64,000 bases of DNA from MGBC114079 sp964531385 (lineage in GTDB: Bacteria > Bacillota > Clostridia > Lachnospirales > CAG-274): NCBI GenBank assembly GCA_964531385.1, contig CAZHGC010000010.1:17820-81819 (forward strand), given 5' to 3'. Below, in pieces: positions 26,951-35,928 of this stretch (its first letter is position 1; every line of letters starts with the position of its first letter). Made by a program: the position numbers and the translations under genes. Under the pieces are notes generated by a model, which made no database searches, was not told the DNA's origin, and saw nothing but the letters and a program-made list of their open reading frames with translations.

Positions 26951-27936
26951 CAGCCAATATCCCCTTTCAAAACAGCCTCAGAAAGTTCAAGTGCAAAATA
27001 TGTAATAATCATATCCGCTCCAGCCCTAAACATACTTACAGCACTTTCGCACATAACGCTATATTCGTCAATAAGCCCCGCCTTTCCTCCGGCTTTAATC
27101 ATTGCATATTCACCGCTAACACTGTAAACGCAAATCGGAACATTAAACATTTCATCAGCTTTTTTAACAACGTCCAAATAACTCAAAGCCGGTTTAATCA
27201 TAATAATATCCGCACCCTCGTCAATATCACTTTGACATTCGCTCAAAGCCTCTTTAAAATTATGACAATCCATTTGATAACTTTTTCTGTCGCCAAAAGA
27301 CGGAGCAGACCCCGCCGCATCTCGAAAAGGGCCATAAAAAGCAGACGCATATTTTGCCGAATATGCCATAATCGGAACGTTTACAAAATCATTTTCATCA
27401 AGAATTTTTCGTATAAAACCAATTCGCCCGTCCATCATATCCGAAGGTGCAACCATATCAGCACCCGCTTTTGCGTGAGAAAGTGCAATTTTGCCAATAA
27501 TCTCAACCGTTTTGTCGTTGTCAACATATCCGTCAGAATTAACAATTCCACAATGACCGTTTGAAGTATATTCACACATACAAATATCGGTTATAATATA
27601 AATCTCCGGCCATAACTCTTTAAGGCGTTTTATAGCCCTTTGAATAATTCCGTTTTCGTCATATGCCGAAGAAGCAATTTCGTCTTTTTTCTCGGGAATG
27701 CCAAAAAGAATTATCTTGTCAACATTTCCCTTTCTGCATTTTTCAACAAGAATTTCAAGTTTATCAACACTGTATCGAAACTGACCCTCCAAACTTTCAA
27801 TTTCTTCAAAAATATTCGTTCCGTCTTGAACAAAAACAGGAAGAATAAAACTGTTCGGAGAAATTCTAGTTTCCCTAACAAGCTTCCGCAAAGTTTGGCT
27901 TGTCCTCAATCTTCTGTGCCTTTTTAAAATATTCAT
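26950..27936 (-). CDS. hemB: Porphobilinogen synthase (5-aminolevulinate dehydratase)
   Basis: Condenses two 5-aminolevulinate molecules. 328 residues. RLRTSQTLRKLVRET near the N-terminus; a three-cysteine cluster in DICMCEYTSNGHCGI marks the zinc-dependent type; Schiff-base lysines are in YSAKYASAFYGPFR and MIKPALSYLDV. The start overlaps the end of cobA-hemD by 4 bases (ATGA). Confidence 0.97.
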   Translation of the reverse strand: MNILKRHRRLRTSQTLRKLVRETRISPNSFILPVFVQDGTNIFEEIESLEGQFRYSVDKLEILVEKCRKGNVDKIILFGIPEKKDEIASSAYDENGIIQRAIKRLKELWPEIYIITDICMCEYTSNGHCGIVNSDGYVDNDKTVEIIGKIALSHAKAGADMVAPSDMMDGRIGFIRKILDENDFVNVPIMAYSAKYASAFYGPFRDAAGSAPSFGDRKSYQMDCHNFKEALSECQSDIDEGADIIMIKPALSYLDVVKKADEMFNVPICVYSVSGEYAMIKAGGKAGLIDEYSVMCESAVSMFRAGADMIITYFALELSEAVLKGDIG

Positions 27937-29426
27937 TTATCAACCACCTCTATTAATTTTTCAACAAAACTGTCAATATCCGCCTTTTCGGAAACAACAT
28001 AATTAATATTATATTTTTTTGCCATATCCGCTGTTTTTTCGCCAATGCAAACACCAACAAATTTCGAAACATCAATATTTGCAGAGTTTTCCATAAATGC
28101 TCTAACAATTGAAGAACTTGTAAAAGTAACAAAATCAATCTGTCCGGAATTTATTTTTTCCGAAATATCAAAATTTTCAACAACTTCCGTTCTGTAAACA
28201 GGAAAATCTTCATAAACAATATTATTTTTATCAAATTCAAAAATCAAATCCGGTGAACCTTTTTCCGCCCTCAAAATAAGAACTTTTTCATTCATTGAAA
28301 TTTTTTCGGAAAGCCCTGCTCCAAGAGCCTTACAATCATATTTTTGGGGGACAAAATCTGCAAACAAACCAAATTTTGCAAGTTCCTCTTCCGTTCCTTT
28401 TCCAATAACTCCAATTTTGCAACCGCAAAGAGCTCTCCCGTCAATTCGATATTCTTTTAATTTTTCAAAAACAGAACAAACTCCGGCAGGGCTTGTAAAC
28501 ACAACCCAATTATAATTTTGAAACTTTTTAACGATAATGTCAATCATTTTTTCGTCAATCAGCGAAATTGTTTTAATACATTGATATTCAATAACATTTC
28601 CGCCAAGATTTCTAATTTTTTCCGAAATTTTTCCAATTCGTTCTTTAGGCCTTGTAACAACAATGTTTTTCGATTTAAGAGGCTTTTTCGAAAACCAATC
28701 AAGCTTTTCCGCAAGTGAACAAACTTTTCCAACAACAATAATTGCAGGACTTTCAATCTTTTCATTTTGACAATTCGCAAATATATCGGAAAGTGTTGAA
28801 ACAACCTTTCTTTGAAAAGGTGACGTTCCTTTTTCAATAACAGCACAAGGCATAAACTTGTCCATTCCTGCATCAATAAGCCCTTGAACGATATAATTCA
28901 ACGAAGACAACCCCATAAGAAAAATAAGCGTTCCGTCAAGCTTAACAAGACTTTTAAAATCAATATCAAGCTTCTTTCCTTTTTTTAAATGCCCCGTAAT
29001 TATGTGAACCGATGAAACAAAATCTCTGTGAGTTGCAGGAATTCCCGCATAGCAAGGAACAGCCAATGCAGATGTAACCCCCGGAACAACTTCAAAATCA
29101 ATTTCATTTTCAATAACCGTTTCAAGCTCTTCCGCTCCTCTTCCAAAAAGAAAATTATCTCCGCCTTTAAGTCTGACAACATTTTTTCCCTCCAATGCTT
29201 TTTTAACAATAATTTTATTAATTTCACATTGAGGAATAAGGTGATGAGAACTTTTTTTGCCCGCATTTATTTTTTCGGCATTTTCCGGAATAAGGCTCAA
29301 AATTTCGTTGCCAATCAATCTGTCATAAATAACAACATCTGCATTTTTCAAAGCTTTTTCGCCTTTAATTGTTAAAAGACCAAAATCATACGGCCCCGCA
29401 CCAACAAGAGTAACTTTTCCGCCCAA
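27933..29426 (-). CDS. cobA-hemD: Fused uroporphyrinogen-III C-methyltransferase / uroporphyrinogen-III synthase
   Basis: The N-terminal half (about 1-240) is the SAM-dependent CobA/SUMT domain making precorrin-2: GGKVTLVGAGPYD, VRLKGGDNFLFGRGAEE, PGVTSALAVPCYAGIPATHR. The C-terminal half (about 250-497) is HemD: VTRPKERIGKISEKI, VFTSPAGVCSVF, FTSSSIVRAF. The fusion is common in clostridia. TTG 29426 is preferred (AAAGG 9 bases upstream, normal SUMT N-terminus) over a TTG at 29435 that overlaps the hemC stop. Confidence 0.95.
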   Translation of the reverse strand: MGGKVTLVGAGPYDFGLLTIKGEKALKNADVVIYDRLIGNEILSLIPENAEKINAGKKSSHHLIPQCEINKIIVKKALEGKNVVRLKGGDNFLFGRGAEELETVIENEIDFEVVPGVTSALAVPCYAGIPATHRDFVSSVHIITGHLKKGKKLDIDFKSLVKLDGTLIFLMGLSSLNYIVQGLIDAGMDKFMPCAVIEKGTSPFQRKVVSTLSDIFANCQNEKIESPAIIVVGKVCSLAEKLDWFSKKPLKSKNIVVTRPKERIGKISEKIRNLGGNVIEYQCIKTISLIDEKMIDIIVKKFQNYNWVVFTSPAGVCSVFEKLKEYRIDGRALCGCKIGVIGKGTEEELAKFGLFADFVPQKYDCKALGAGLSEKISMNEKVLILRAEKGSPDLIFEFDKNNIVYEDFPVYRTEVVENFDISEKINSGQIDFVTFTSSSIVRAFMENSANIDVSKFVGVCIGEKTADMAKKYNINYVVSEKADIDSFVEKLIEVVDK

Positions 29427-29431
29427 AACAA

Positions 29432-30310
29432 TCAACCTTTCTTTTCAATAATTCGACAAGCAAGTTCATACCCAAGCTTTTCCGCATCAAAAACGTTTCC
29501 AACAATGCTTTCCTTGTATATAATTTCGTCTTCCGCAAAAAAGCCGTCAACTTTTATTTTGTCATCAAAAATTTCAGCATAAGAAGCAACAGGAGCAGAA
29601 CACCCTCCGCCAAGTTTTCCAACAAATGCTCTTTCTGCTGTTGCACAAATTTCCGAATTTCTGTCATTAACACATTTCAAAAATGAAAAATCATCGTCTT
29701 TCCTGCCCTGAACCGCAATAATCCCCTGTCCTGCGGAAGGAATTATTTCTTTTTCTGAAAACACTTTAAAAATGCGTTTTTCAAGACAAAGCCTGTTAAT
29801 TCCCGCCTCTGCCAAAACCAACGCCGAAAACTCTCCTCTGTCAAGCTTTTCAAGCCTTGTCAAAACGTTTCCTCGAATCGGCTTAACAACCGCATTAGGA
29901 TAAAGCATTTGAATTTGAAGTTTTCTCCTCAAAGATGCACACCCAATAGGCTTTGAAAAATCAATTTCGTTTTTCCCTTTCGGCAAAATAAGAACATCAA
30001 AAGGACTTTCTCTTTTCGAAAATGCAATAATCGGAATATCCAAATTTTGCTCAATCGGCATATCTTTAAGACTGTGAACCGTAATATCAACCTTTTTTTC
30101 AATAAGTGCCCTGTCAAGTTCCTTAACAAAAAGGCCTTTCCCGCCAATTTTATCAAGAGTTCTGTCAAGAATTTTATCACCTGTTGTTTTCATAGTAACA
30201 ATTTCAATTTCAAAATCGGGGTTTGCCCTTTTTATTTCATTTGCAATAATTTCGGTTTGAACAACCGCAAGTCGGCTTTCTCTGCTTCCAATTTTAATTT
30301 TCTTTTTCAT
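29432..30310 (-). CDS. hemC: Hydroxymethylbilane synthase (porphobilinogen deaminase)
   Basis: Polymerises four porphobilinogens. 292 residues: IGSRESRLAVVQTE, TTGDKILDRTLDKIGGKGLFVKELD, TVHSLKDMP, and the dipyrromethane cofactor Cys in LGGGCSAPVA near residue 240. ATG 30310 matches the family N-terminus; a TTG two codons upstream (30316) has better spacing from GGAGG and could also be used. The 5' end overlaps the 3' end of the cbiJ-sirC gene by 17 bases. Confidence 0.96.
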   Translation of the reverse strand: MKKKIKIGSRESRLAVVQTEIIANEIKRANPDFEIEIVTMKTTGDKILDRTLDKIGGKGLFVKELDRALIEKKVDITVHSLKDMPIEQNLDIPIIAFSKRESPFDVLILPKGKNEIDFSKPIGCASLRRKLQIQMLYPNAVVKPIRGNVLTRLEKLDRGEFSALVLAEAGINRLCLEKRIFKVFSEKEIIPSAGQGIIAVQGRKDDDFSFLKCVNDRNSEICATAERAFVGKLGGGCSAPVASYAEIFDDKIKVDGFFAEDEIIYKESIVGNVFDAEKLGYELACRIIEKKG

Positions 30311-31490
30311 AATCAAAAATAAGCCTCCTAATTTTTTTCGCAATTTTTCTAACAAGATGATGTTTTTTTCCGTCCGAAACAACCCCCGCACAAATTTTAT
30401 CACCTTTGCATACAGCGGGGAAAAAGAACGTCGATAACTCACTGCTGTCCGCAACACTTATAAAAATATTTTTTTCTTTGCAAATTTCCGCAGCCAAAGC
30501 ATTAATTTTTTTATCATTCGTTGCTGCAACAACCAAAAATGCACCCGAAACATCGTCTTTTTGAAATTTTCTTTGAATAAAGTCAACTTTGTCAATAAAT
30601 CTATCATCACAAAAGTCTTCCGAAACAACCGTAACACAAGCCCCAAAATCCAAAAGCACTTCAATTCTTCTGCAAGCAATTTTCCCAAATCCAATAACAA
30701 CAACTTTTTTTCCCGTCAAATCAATAAACAAAGGAAATTTAAAACGAACTTTCTTTTTTTGCAAAATAATTTCTTTAATTTGCGAAACAGAAAAACCTTC
30801 TTCCTCTGTCGGTCTCTCAATAATTATAACTTTAAGACCAAGCTTTTTCGCCGCCGAAAGCTTTTCCCAAAAACCGCCTTCCTTTCCAGACTCTTTTGTA
30901 ACAAGATATTTAACGTTAAATTTTTTAAAATGCTCAAAATTTTTATCTTCCGAAAAAGGGCCTTTTTCAAAAATAATATTTTTTGCATCAAATCCATATT
31001 CCAAAACCGAAGAAACCGATTCTTTCGCCGGAAGAACTCTCGCAAAAATCCTCTTTTCAAAATTTTCGATATTTTTATATTTATAAAGTTCCTTAACCCC
31101 CGTTGTAACAAAAATTCCGCCTGCCGTATTTTTTAAATACAAAACAGCTTCATCAACGTTTTTAAAATAAATCCCCTCATCAAAATCAACCGATTTTCTC
31201 GTAAGCCTAAAATATTCAATTTTGTTAATTAAACAAGCCTTTCTAACATTCTCTGTAACGTTGTATGCAAAAGGGTGCGTTGCATCAATAACAAAATCAA
31301 AATCTTTAATAAACTCCAAAATTGCCGAAAAATCCATTCTTCCAATGTGAACATTAATATTAAAATCTTCGTTCATAACTTCTTTGCCATATTCCGTTGC
31401 AACGCAAGCCGTAACAAAAACACCGTTTTTCGCCAAAAATTCGCAAATTTCTCTTCCGTCAACCGTTCCCGAAAAAACAACAGCTTTCAT
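30294..31490 (-). CDS. Fusion of cobalt-precorrin-6A reductase (CbiJ) and precorrin-2 dehydrogenase (SirC)
   Basis: 398 residues, two enzymes in one chain. Residues 1-245 are CbiJ: VVFSGTVDGREI, DATHPFAYNVTENV (69-82), VTTGVKEL, and VTKESGKEGGFWEKL (197-211), reducing cobalt-precorrin-6A. Residues 252-398 are a SirC/Met8/CysG-N domain: FPLFIDLTGKKVVVIGFGK, VVAATNDKKIN with the conserved Asp at 326, and STFFFPAVCKGDK. That domain oxidises precorrin-2 to sirohydrochlorin with NAD+. The reactions sit on either side of CbiK cobalt insertion, so fusing them is not substrate channelling between consecutive steps. No internal stop or frameshift is seen. The start overlaps the cbiH stop (ATGA). Confidence 0.9.
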   Translation of the reverse strand: MKAVVFSGTVDGREICEFLAKNGVFVTACVATEYGKEVMNEDFNINVHIGRMDFSAILEFIKDFDFVIDATHPFAYNVTENVRKACLINKIEYFRLTRKSVDFDEGIYFKNVDEAVLYLKNTAGGIFVTTGVKELYKYKNIENFEKRIFARVLPAKESVSSVLEYGFDAKNIIFEKGPFSEDKNFEHFKKFNVKYLVTKESGKEGGFWEKLSAAKKLGLKVIIIERPTEEEGFSVSQIKEIILQKKKVRFKFPLFIDLTGKKVVVIGFGKIACRRIEVLLDFGACVTVVSEDFCDDRFIDKVDFIQRKFQKDDVSGAFLVVAATNDKKINALAAEICKEKNIFISVADSSELSTFFFPAVCKGDKICAGVVSDGKKHHLVRKIAKKIRRLIFDYEKEN

Positions 31491-32215
31491 AAATTTTTAT
31501 ATCCCCTCGGTGTAACAATTTTTCCGTTAATAACTTCGCTTTGACTGTTTCCAACAATAACTGTTGTAAACATATCTGCTTTTTCGTTTTGAAGTTCAAA
31601 AAGAGTGCAAACACGATAATTTTCACCCTCTCGCCCCGCATTTTCAACAAGCCCGCAAGGTGTGTTTTCATTTTTAAATTTCAACATACATCTGCAAGCT
31701 TTTTTTAAATAATCGGCTCTTTTTTTGCTTGACGGATTGTATATGCAAATAACAAAATCCGCCTCCGATGCAAGTGTCAGCCTCTTTTCAATTTTTTCCC
31801 AAGGAGTAAGCAAATCACTAAGACTAATAACAGCAAAATCGTGAACAAGCGGAGCACCCAAAATTGCCGAACAACTTAACGCTGCCGTAACGCCGTTTAT
31901 AACTTCAATTTGAATTTGCGGATAATCTCTGCAAAGCTGATATATAAGGCCTGCCATACCGTAAACACCCGAATCCCCGCTTGAAATAACCGAAACGGTT
32001 TTCCCCGAAAGTGCAAATTCAACAGCTTTCTGACACCTGTCAACTTCTTTTTTCATAGAGGAAGAAAAAACTTCTTTTCCCAAAATCATCGGCTCAATTA
32101 ATTTTATATAATAATCATAGCCAACAATAACATCGCTGTCTTCAATTGCCGAAACCGCCTTAAATGTCATATATTCTTTTTTCCCCGGTCCAAGACCAAC
32201 AACATAAATTTTCAT
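31487..32215 (-). CDS. cbiH: Cobalt-precorrin-3 C17-methyltransferase
   Basis: Methylates C17 and contracts the ring. 242 residues of the tetrapyrrole methylase family: KIYVVGLGPGKKEYMT at the N-terminus, VISSGDSGVYGMA, VINGVTAALSCSAILGAPLVHDFAVISLSDLLTPW and CIYNPSSKKR, all CbiH/CobJ-specific blocks. ATG 32215 follows GGAGTGG. No ferredoxin-like or CbiG fusion is attached. Confidence 0.95.
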   Translation of the reverse strand: MKIYVVGLGPGKKEYMTFKAVSAIEDSDVIVGYDYYIKLIEPMILGKEVFSSSMKKEVDRCQKAVEFALSGKTVSVISSGDSGVYGMAGLIYQLCRDYPQIQIEVINGVTAALSCSAILGAPLVHDFAVISLSDLLTPWEKIEKRLTLASEADFVICIYNPSSKKRADYLKKACRCMLKFKNENTPCGLVENAGREGENYRVCTLFELQNEKADMFTTVIVGNSQSEVINGKIVTPRGYKNL

Positions 32216-32249
32216 CAAAACCACTCCATAAAAAGCAATACAATAATTC

Positions 32250-33455
32250 TCATTTTTTCAAATCAGCTTTTTTTCTGATATTTTTTTCGCACATTTCCAA
32301 AATTTCCAAATTTGTGTAATTTTTCATTTCTTCAAAAATCATATCGATAACTCTTGCCGAAACATCTTCCGAAAACTCTTGGAATTTGTCAAAACACTTG
32401 TATTTTTCAAAATATCTGCTTTTTTTAATTCGTTCCAAACAGCTTTTCTTAATTCCGATTACAGAATTTTGAACACTTTTATATTCATACCACTTGTAAA
32501 ACATAGCTTTATATTTTTCGATAACAAAATATATTTTTTGCAAATCCTCATTGCTGATTTTATACTCAATTCCAAGATTATCAATGTTGTAACATTCAAT
32601 TTGATTAAATTCAAAAATTTTCGGGTCAATATCTCTCGGCATAGCAATGTCCATAATAACTTTCGGAAATTTTTTCATTTTTTTAATCTCATCAAAAGTA
32701 ATTGTATAATGAGGGCTTGCCGTCGCACTGATAATAAAATCGGCATTTTCTGCAATTTCATATCTTTTCGAATAATCAACCGGTACACAGCCTTTGGGAA
32801 TAATATTTTTCCCCGAATGATATGACCTCAAAGTAACCGAAACATCTCCGCCCTTTTCTTTCAAAAGCAATGCGGCGGCTCTTCCCATTTTCCCGTTTCC
32901 AATAACAAGACATTTTTTGCCCCTAATGTTATATTTACTTTCAATAAATTCAACAGCTCTGTTTGCCGCCGAAAGTTTCATACCTTTAATTTGCATATTT
33001 GATAAAACAACTTTTCCGGCAGTAACGGCATTTCTAAAAAGAACCTCCAAAACAGAATTAACACAACAACACTCTCTGCTCAAAGAAAGTGCATTATTAA
33101 TTTGAGAACAAATTTGTTCATCACCCGTAATCATAGACTTCAATCCGCAAGCAACTTCAAAAAGATAACAAACAGCTTCTTCATTTTCAAAACTTTTAAA
33201 TCTTCCCTCAAAAATCGAGCTTTCAACTTCAGAATATTTAATCAAAATTTCAGAGGGCACCTCGCAAAAATCATCACTGCAAGAAATATAAATTTCGGTT
33301 CGATTACAGGTTGACAAAATAACGCAACCGTAAATTTTCGATTCTTCACAAATTTTCTTAATAATATCAACAACTTTTTTGGTTGAAAAAGACAATTTTT
33401 CTCTAATTTCAACGGGTGCGGTCAAATAATCGATTCCCGACATCATTACTTTCAA
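32250..33455 (-). CDS. hemA: Glutamyl-tRNA reductase
   Basis: First committed step of the C5 tetrapyrrole route, reducing glutamyl-tRNA to the semialdehyde with NADPH. 401 residues: LTAPVEIREKLSFS, catalytic Cys in LSTCNRTEIY (near residue 50), EVACGLKSMITGDEQI and the NADP site LVIGNGKMGRAAA. TTG 33455 is chosen because GGAGTG lies 6 bases upstream; ATG 33446 is the alternative. The gene begins inside cbiG (47-base overlap). Placement among B12 genes suggests precursor supply is matched to corrinoid demand. Confidence 0.94.
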   Translation of the reverse strand: MKVMMSGIDYLTAPVEIREKLSFSTKKVVDIIKKICEESKIYGCVILSTCNRTEIYISCSDDFCEVPSEILIKYSEVESSIFEGRFKSFENEEAVCYLFEVACGLKSMITGDEQICSQINNALSLSRECCCVNSVLEVLFRNAVTAGKVVLSNMQIKGMKLSAANRAVEFIESKYNIRGKKCLVIGNGKMGRAAALLLKEKGGDVSVTLRSYHSGKNIIPKGCVPVDYSKRYEIAENADFIISATASPHYTITFDEIKKMKKFPKVIMDIAMPRDIDPKIFEFNQIECYNIDNLGIEYKISNEDLQKIYFVIEKYKAMFYKWYEYKSVQNSVIGIKKSCLERIKKSRYFEKYKCFDKFQEFSEDVSARVIDMIFEEMKNYTNLEILEMCEKNIRKKADLKK

Positions 33456-34464
33456 AACTACCACTCCAATCTCCAATTCCAACAGCCAAAGTCACACCGT
33501 CACCAACCGTTTTTTTCAAAATAATCCGACAATTTTCGGAAGCTCCACAGCAAGCCCTTTCGCAAACATTGTCAACCCCAACGGTTTTTTTAACAAATTC
33601 CGATTTACTGAAGTTTCCGCAAACTTCCGCAAGCTCTTCTGCTGAAAAAATATTAAGCGGAACATTGAGATTTTCGCATAATTTCAAAACAGCTTTTTCA
33701 TCTTTTTTTAAATCGATTGTATTAACCGAACAAACCGCTTTCGGCGATATTTTAAGATTTTCAAAACATTTATAAACCAAATCGATTAATGCATTATCAT
33801 TTGCATTTTTTCTACTTCCAACGCCAATATAAACGCATTTCGGAACAATGTTAAGTGTGTTGTCAAAAACATTTTTTATATAAGGAGAAACAACAATCCC
33901 GTTTTTAAAATTTTCACCAAAACAAAGACCTTTCGGCAAATCACCGAAAATTTCAAAATCCGAAACAAACCCAACCTCTTCGCCCCTAAGAATTGCTGAA
34001 GAAATATTTTTAATTTTTGAAATATCAAAAATTGTGCAATCATTTTTTTTCGCCCAAACATCAACAGCAAAAACATCGTTCAAATCCGTTGCGGTTGTAA
34101 CAACTGCTTGTCCGCCAATAAATTCGGAAATTCCAACAGCAATTTCATTTCCTCCGCCCAAATGTCCCGAAAGAATGGGAATAACAAATTTGCCCATTTC
34201 GTCAATAACTATAACAGTCGGGTCTTTATCTTTGCTTTCAATATATTTTGAAACACAGCGAACAGCAATTCCAACAGCACCGATAAAAATAATAACATCA
34301 CTTTCAAAAAATTTTTCAAAAGTCCAATCATAAATTTTTTGTTTTCTAAAAATCAGTCCTTCCGATTTTCCATAGCCGAAAAAATCATAATTTTTAAAAA
34401 AGTTTTTAATTTTCAAATTTATAAAATCACCGTTTGGTGTAAATGAAACTGAATTTATAACCAA
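33409..34464 (-). CDS. cbiG: Cobalt-precorrin-5A hydrolase
   Basis: Opens the delta-lactone, releasing acetaldehyde. 351 residues: GAVGIAVRCVSKYIESKDKDP and PILSGHLGGGNEIA in the N-terminal half, VYIGVGSRKNA and the C-terminal CbiG domain (VNTIDLKKDEKAV, ERACCGA). TTG 34464 fits AGAAGGTG about 7 bases upstream; an earlier TTG (34470) is too close to it. A marker of the anaerobic pathway. Confidence 0.93.
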   Translation of the reverse strand: MVINSVSFTPNGDFINLKIKNFFKNYDFFGYGKSEGLIFRKQKIYDWTFEKFFESDVIIFIGAVGIAVRCVSKYIESKDKDPTVIVIDEMGKFVIPILSGHLGGGNEIAVGISEFIGGQAVVTTATDLNDVFAVDVWAKKNDCTIFDISKIKNISSAILRGEEVGFVSDFEIFGDLPKGLCFGENFKNGIVVSPYIKNVFDNTLNIVPKCVYIGVGSRKNANDNALIDLVYKCFENLKISPKAVCSVNTIDLKKDEKAVLKLCENLNVPLNIFSAEELAEVCGNFSKSEFVKKTVGVDNVCERACCGASENCRIILKKTVGDGVTLAVGIGDWSGSFESNDVGNRLFDRTR

Positions 34465-34466
34465 AA

Positions 34467-35213
34467 TCAAACACCTTCTCTAAATTCGTGGGTAAATGAC
34501 GGGTCATACAATTTAGACCTTGAATAGCTTCCGCCAAGAACATCACCAACAATAATCAATGCCGTCTTCTTAATATTATTTTTTTGTCCGCTTTCAAAAA
34601 GTTTGCCAACAGTTGTTTTAATAACCTTTTCGTCTTTCCATGTTGCCTTATAAACAATAGCCGCCGGCGTATTTTCAGAATAACCGCCTTCCAAAAGTTT
34701 TTCGGAAAGTTCTCCAATCATTCCTGAAGACAGAAAGATAACCATACTTGCATTATGACTTGCTAAAAGTGAAATATCTTCTTTCGATGGAACAGGAGTT
34801 CTCCCCGCCATTCTTGTAAAAATAACGGTTTGGCTAACGTCCGGCAAAGTATATTCCGCCTTCAAAGCTGCTGCCGCCCCAAAAGCCGAGCTAACCCCTG
34901 GGCAAATATCATAGTCAATTTTATGTTGCTCAAGAATATCTGTTTGTTCTCTTATTGCACCAAAAATAGACGGGTCTCCCGTATGAAGTCTAACAACATT
35001 TTTTTCGTTGTTTTCAATCATAATATCAACAACTTCTTCAAGTGTCATTTCAGCACTGTTAAAAATCACGCATTCTTTTTTTGCATAATTTAAAATTTGA
35101 GGATTAACAAGCGAACCCGCATAAATAATAACATCGGCATTTTCAACAAGTTTAAGCCCTCTGACGGTAATAAGGTCCTCCGCCCCCGGCCCCGCACCAA
35201 CAAAATTTATCAT
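34467..35213 (-). CDS. cbiF: Cobalt-precorrin-4 C11-methyltransferase
   Basis: 248 residues. MINFVGAGPGAEDLITVRG, IIYAGSLVNP, VVRLHTGDPSIFGAIREQ and CPGVSSAFGAAAALKAEYTLP are the CbiF/CobM signatures. Methylates C11 using SAM. The ATG overlaps the cbiL stop (ATGA-type junction at 35210-35213). Confidence 0.95.
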   Translation of the reverse strand: MINFVGAGPGAEDLITVRGLKLVENADVIIYAGSLVNPQILNYAKKECVIFNSAEMTLEEVVDIMIENNEKNVVRLHTGDPSIFGAIREQTDILEQHKIDYDICPGVSSAFGAAAALKAEYTLPDVSQTVIFTRMAGRTPVPSKEDISLLASHNASMVIFLSSGMIGELSEKLLEGGYSENTPAAIVYKATWKDEKVIKTTVGKLFESGQKNNIKKTALIIVGDVLGGSYSRSKLYDPSFTHEFREGV

Positions 35214-35908
35214 AATACATCATCGCTTTCTTTTAAAATAATGGTCGAAAAATAACTTGCGTTTTCATCAATATCATCAACATCATAATATATCTTTTCG
35301 TTTTCCGTTCCGCAACATTCAACCATAACAAATTTTTTCAAAAAATTTTTATCTTTAATAATTTTTTTAATTTCTCCAATTTTTTTGCCCGATTTCATTA
35401 TAACAAAATTTCCACCGATTTTTTCAATTTTATCAACATAATCGCTTGAAGCCGACAAAATAACCAAATTTTCTTTTCCCTCACAGAGAGATATTCCCGT
35501 TTTTGCTGCGACCGCCGAAAATGAAGTAATTCCGGGAACAATTTCCGCAAAAAAACCCATTTTCAAAATCTTTCTGTGAATTCTCATATAAGTTGAATAA
35601 ATCGATGGGTCTCCCAAAGTTATAAACGCAACGTTAAGCCCTTTTTCAAGAAGATTTTTAATATCAACCGCAACTTTGTCATAACATTCCTCAAGCCTTT
35701 TTAAATCTTTTGTCATAGGCAAAAAACAATCAAGAATTTTTTTGTCTCCAATGTGATTTTTAACAATGTTAAATGCCGTTTTTTCCCCGTTTCCCGAAGA
35801 TGGAACAGCAACAACATCAACAAAATTCAAAATTCTAACCGCTTTCAATGTCAAAAGTTCAAAATCACCCGGACCAACGCCAACACCAAATAATTTGCCA
35901 AATTCCAT
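35210..35908 (-). CDS. cbiL: Cobalt-factor II C20-methyltransferase
   Basis: 232 residues, tetrapyrrole methylase: LFGVGVGPGDFELLTLKAVR, ITLGDPSIYSTYMRIHRKI and VPGITSFSAVAAKTGISLCEG, the CbiL/CobI-specific blocks. Methylates C20, the next step after cobalt insertion. ATG 35908 has AGAGGA upstream. Second gene of the array. Confidence 0.94.
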   Translation of the reverse strand: MEFGKLFGVGVGPGDFELLTLKAVRILNFVDVVAVPSSGNGEKTAFNIVKNHIGDKKILDCFLPMTKDLKRLEECYDKVAVDIKNLLEKGLNVAFITLGDPSIYSTYMRIHRKILKMGFFAEIVPGITSFSAVAAKTGISLCEGKENLVILSASSDYVDKIEKIGGNFVIMKSGKKIGEIKKIIKDKNFLKKFVMVECCGTENEKIYYDVDDIDENASYFSTIILKESDDVL

Positions 35909-35928
35909 AATCACCAAATCCTCTCGTT

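Noticed and set aside
30561..31136. Long open frames on the strand opposite the B12 genes
   Set aside because: They follow from low stop density opposite Lys/Phe-rich AT-biased genes; no ribosome sites or protein families.
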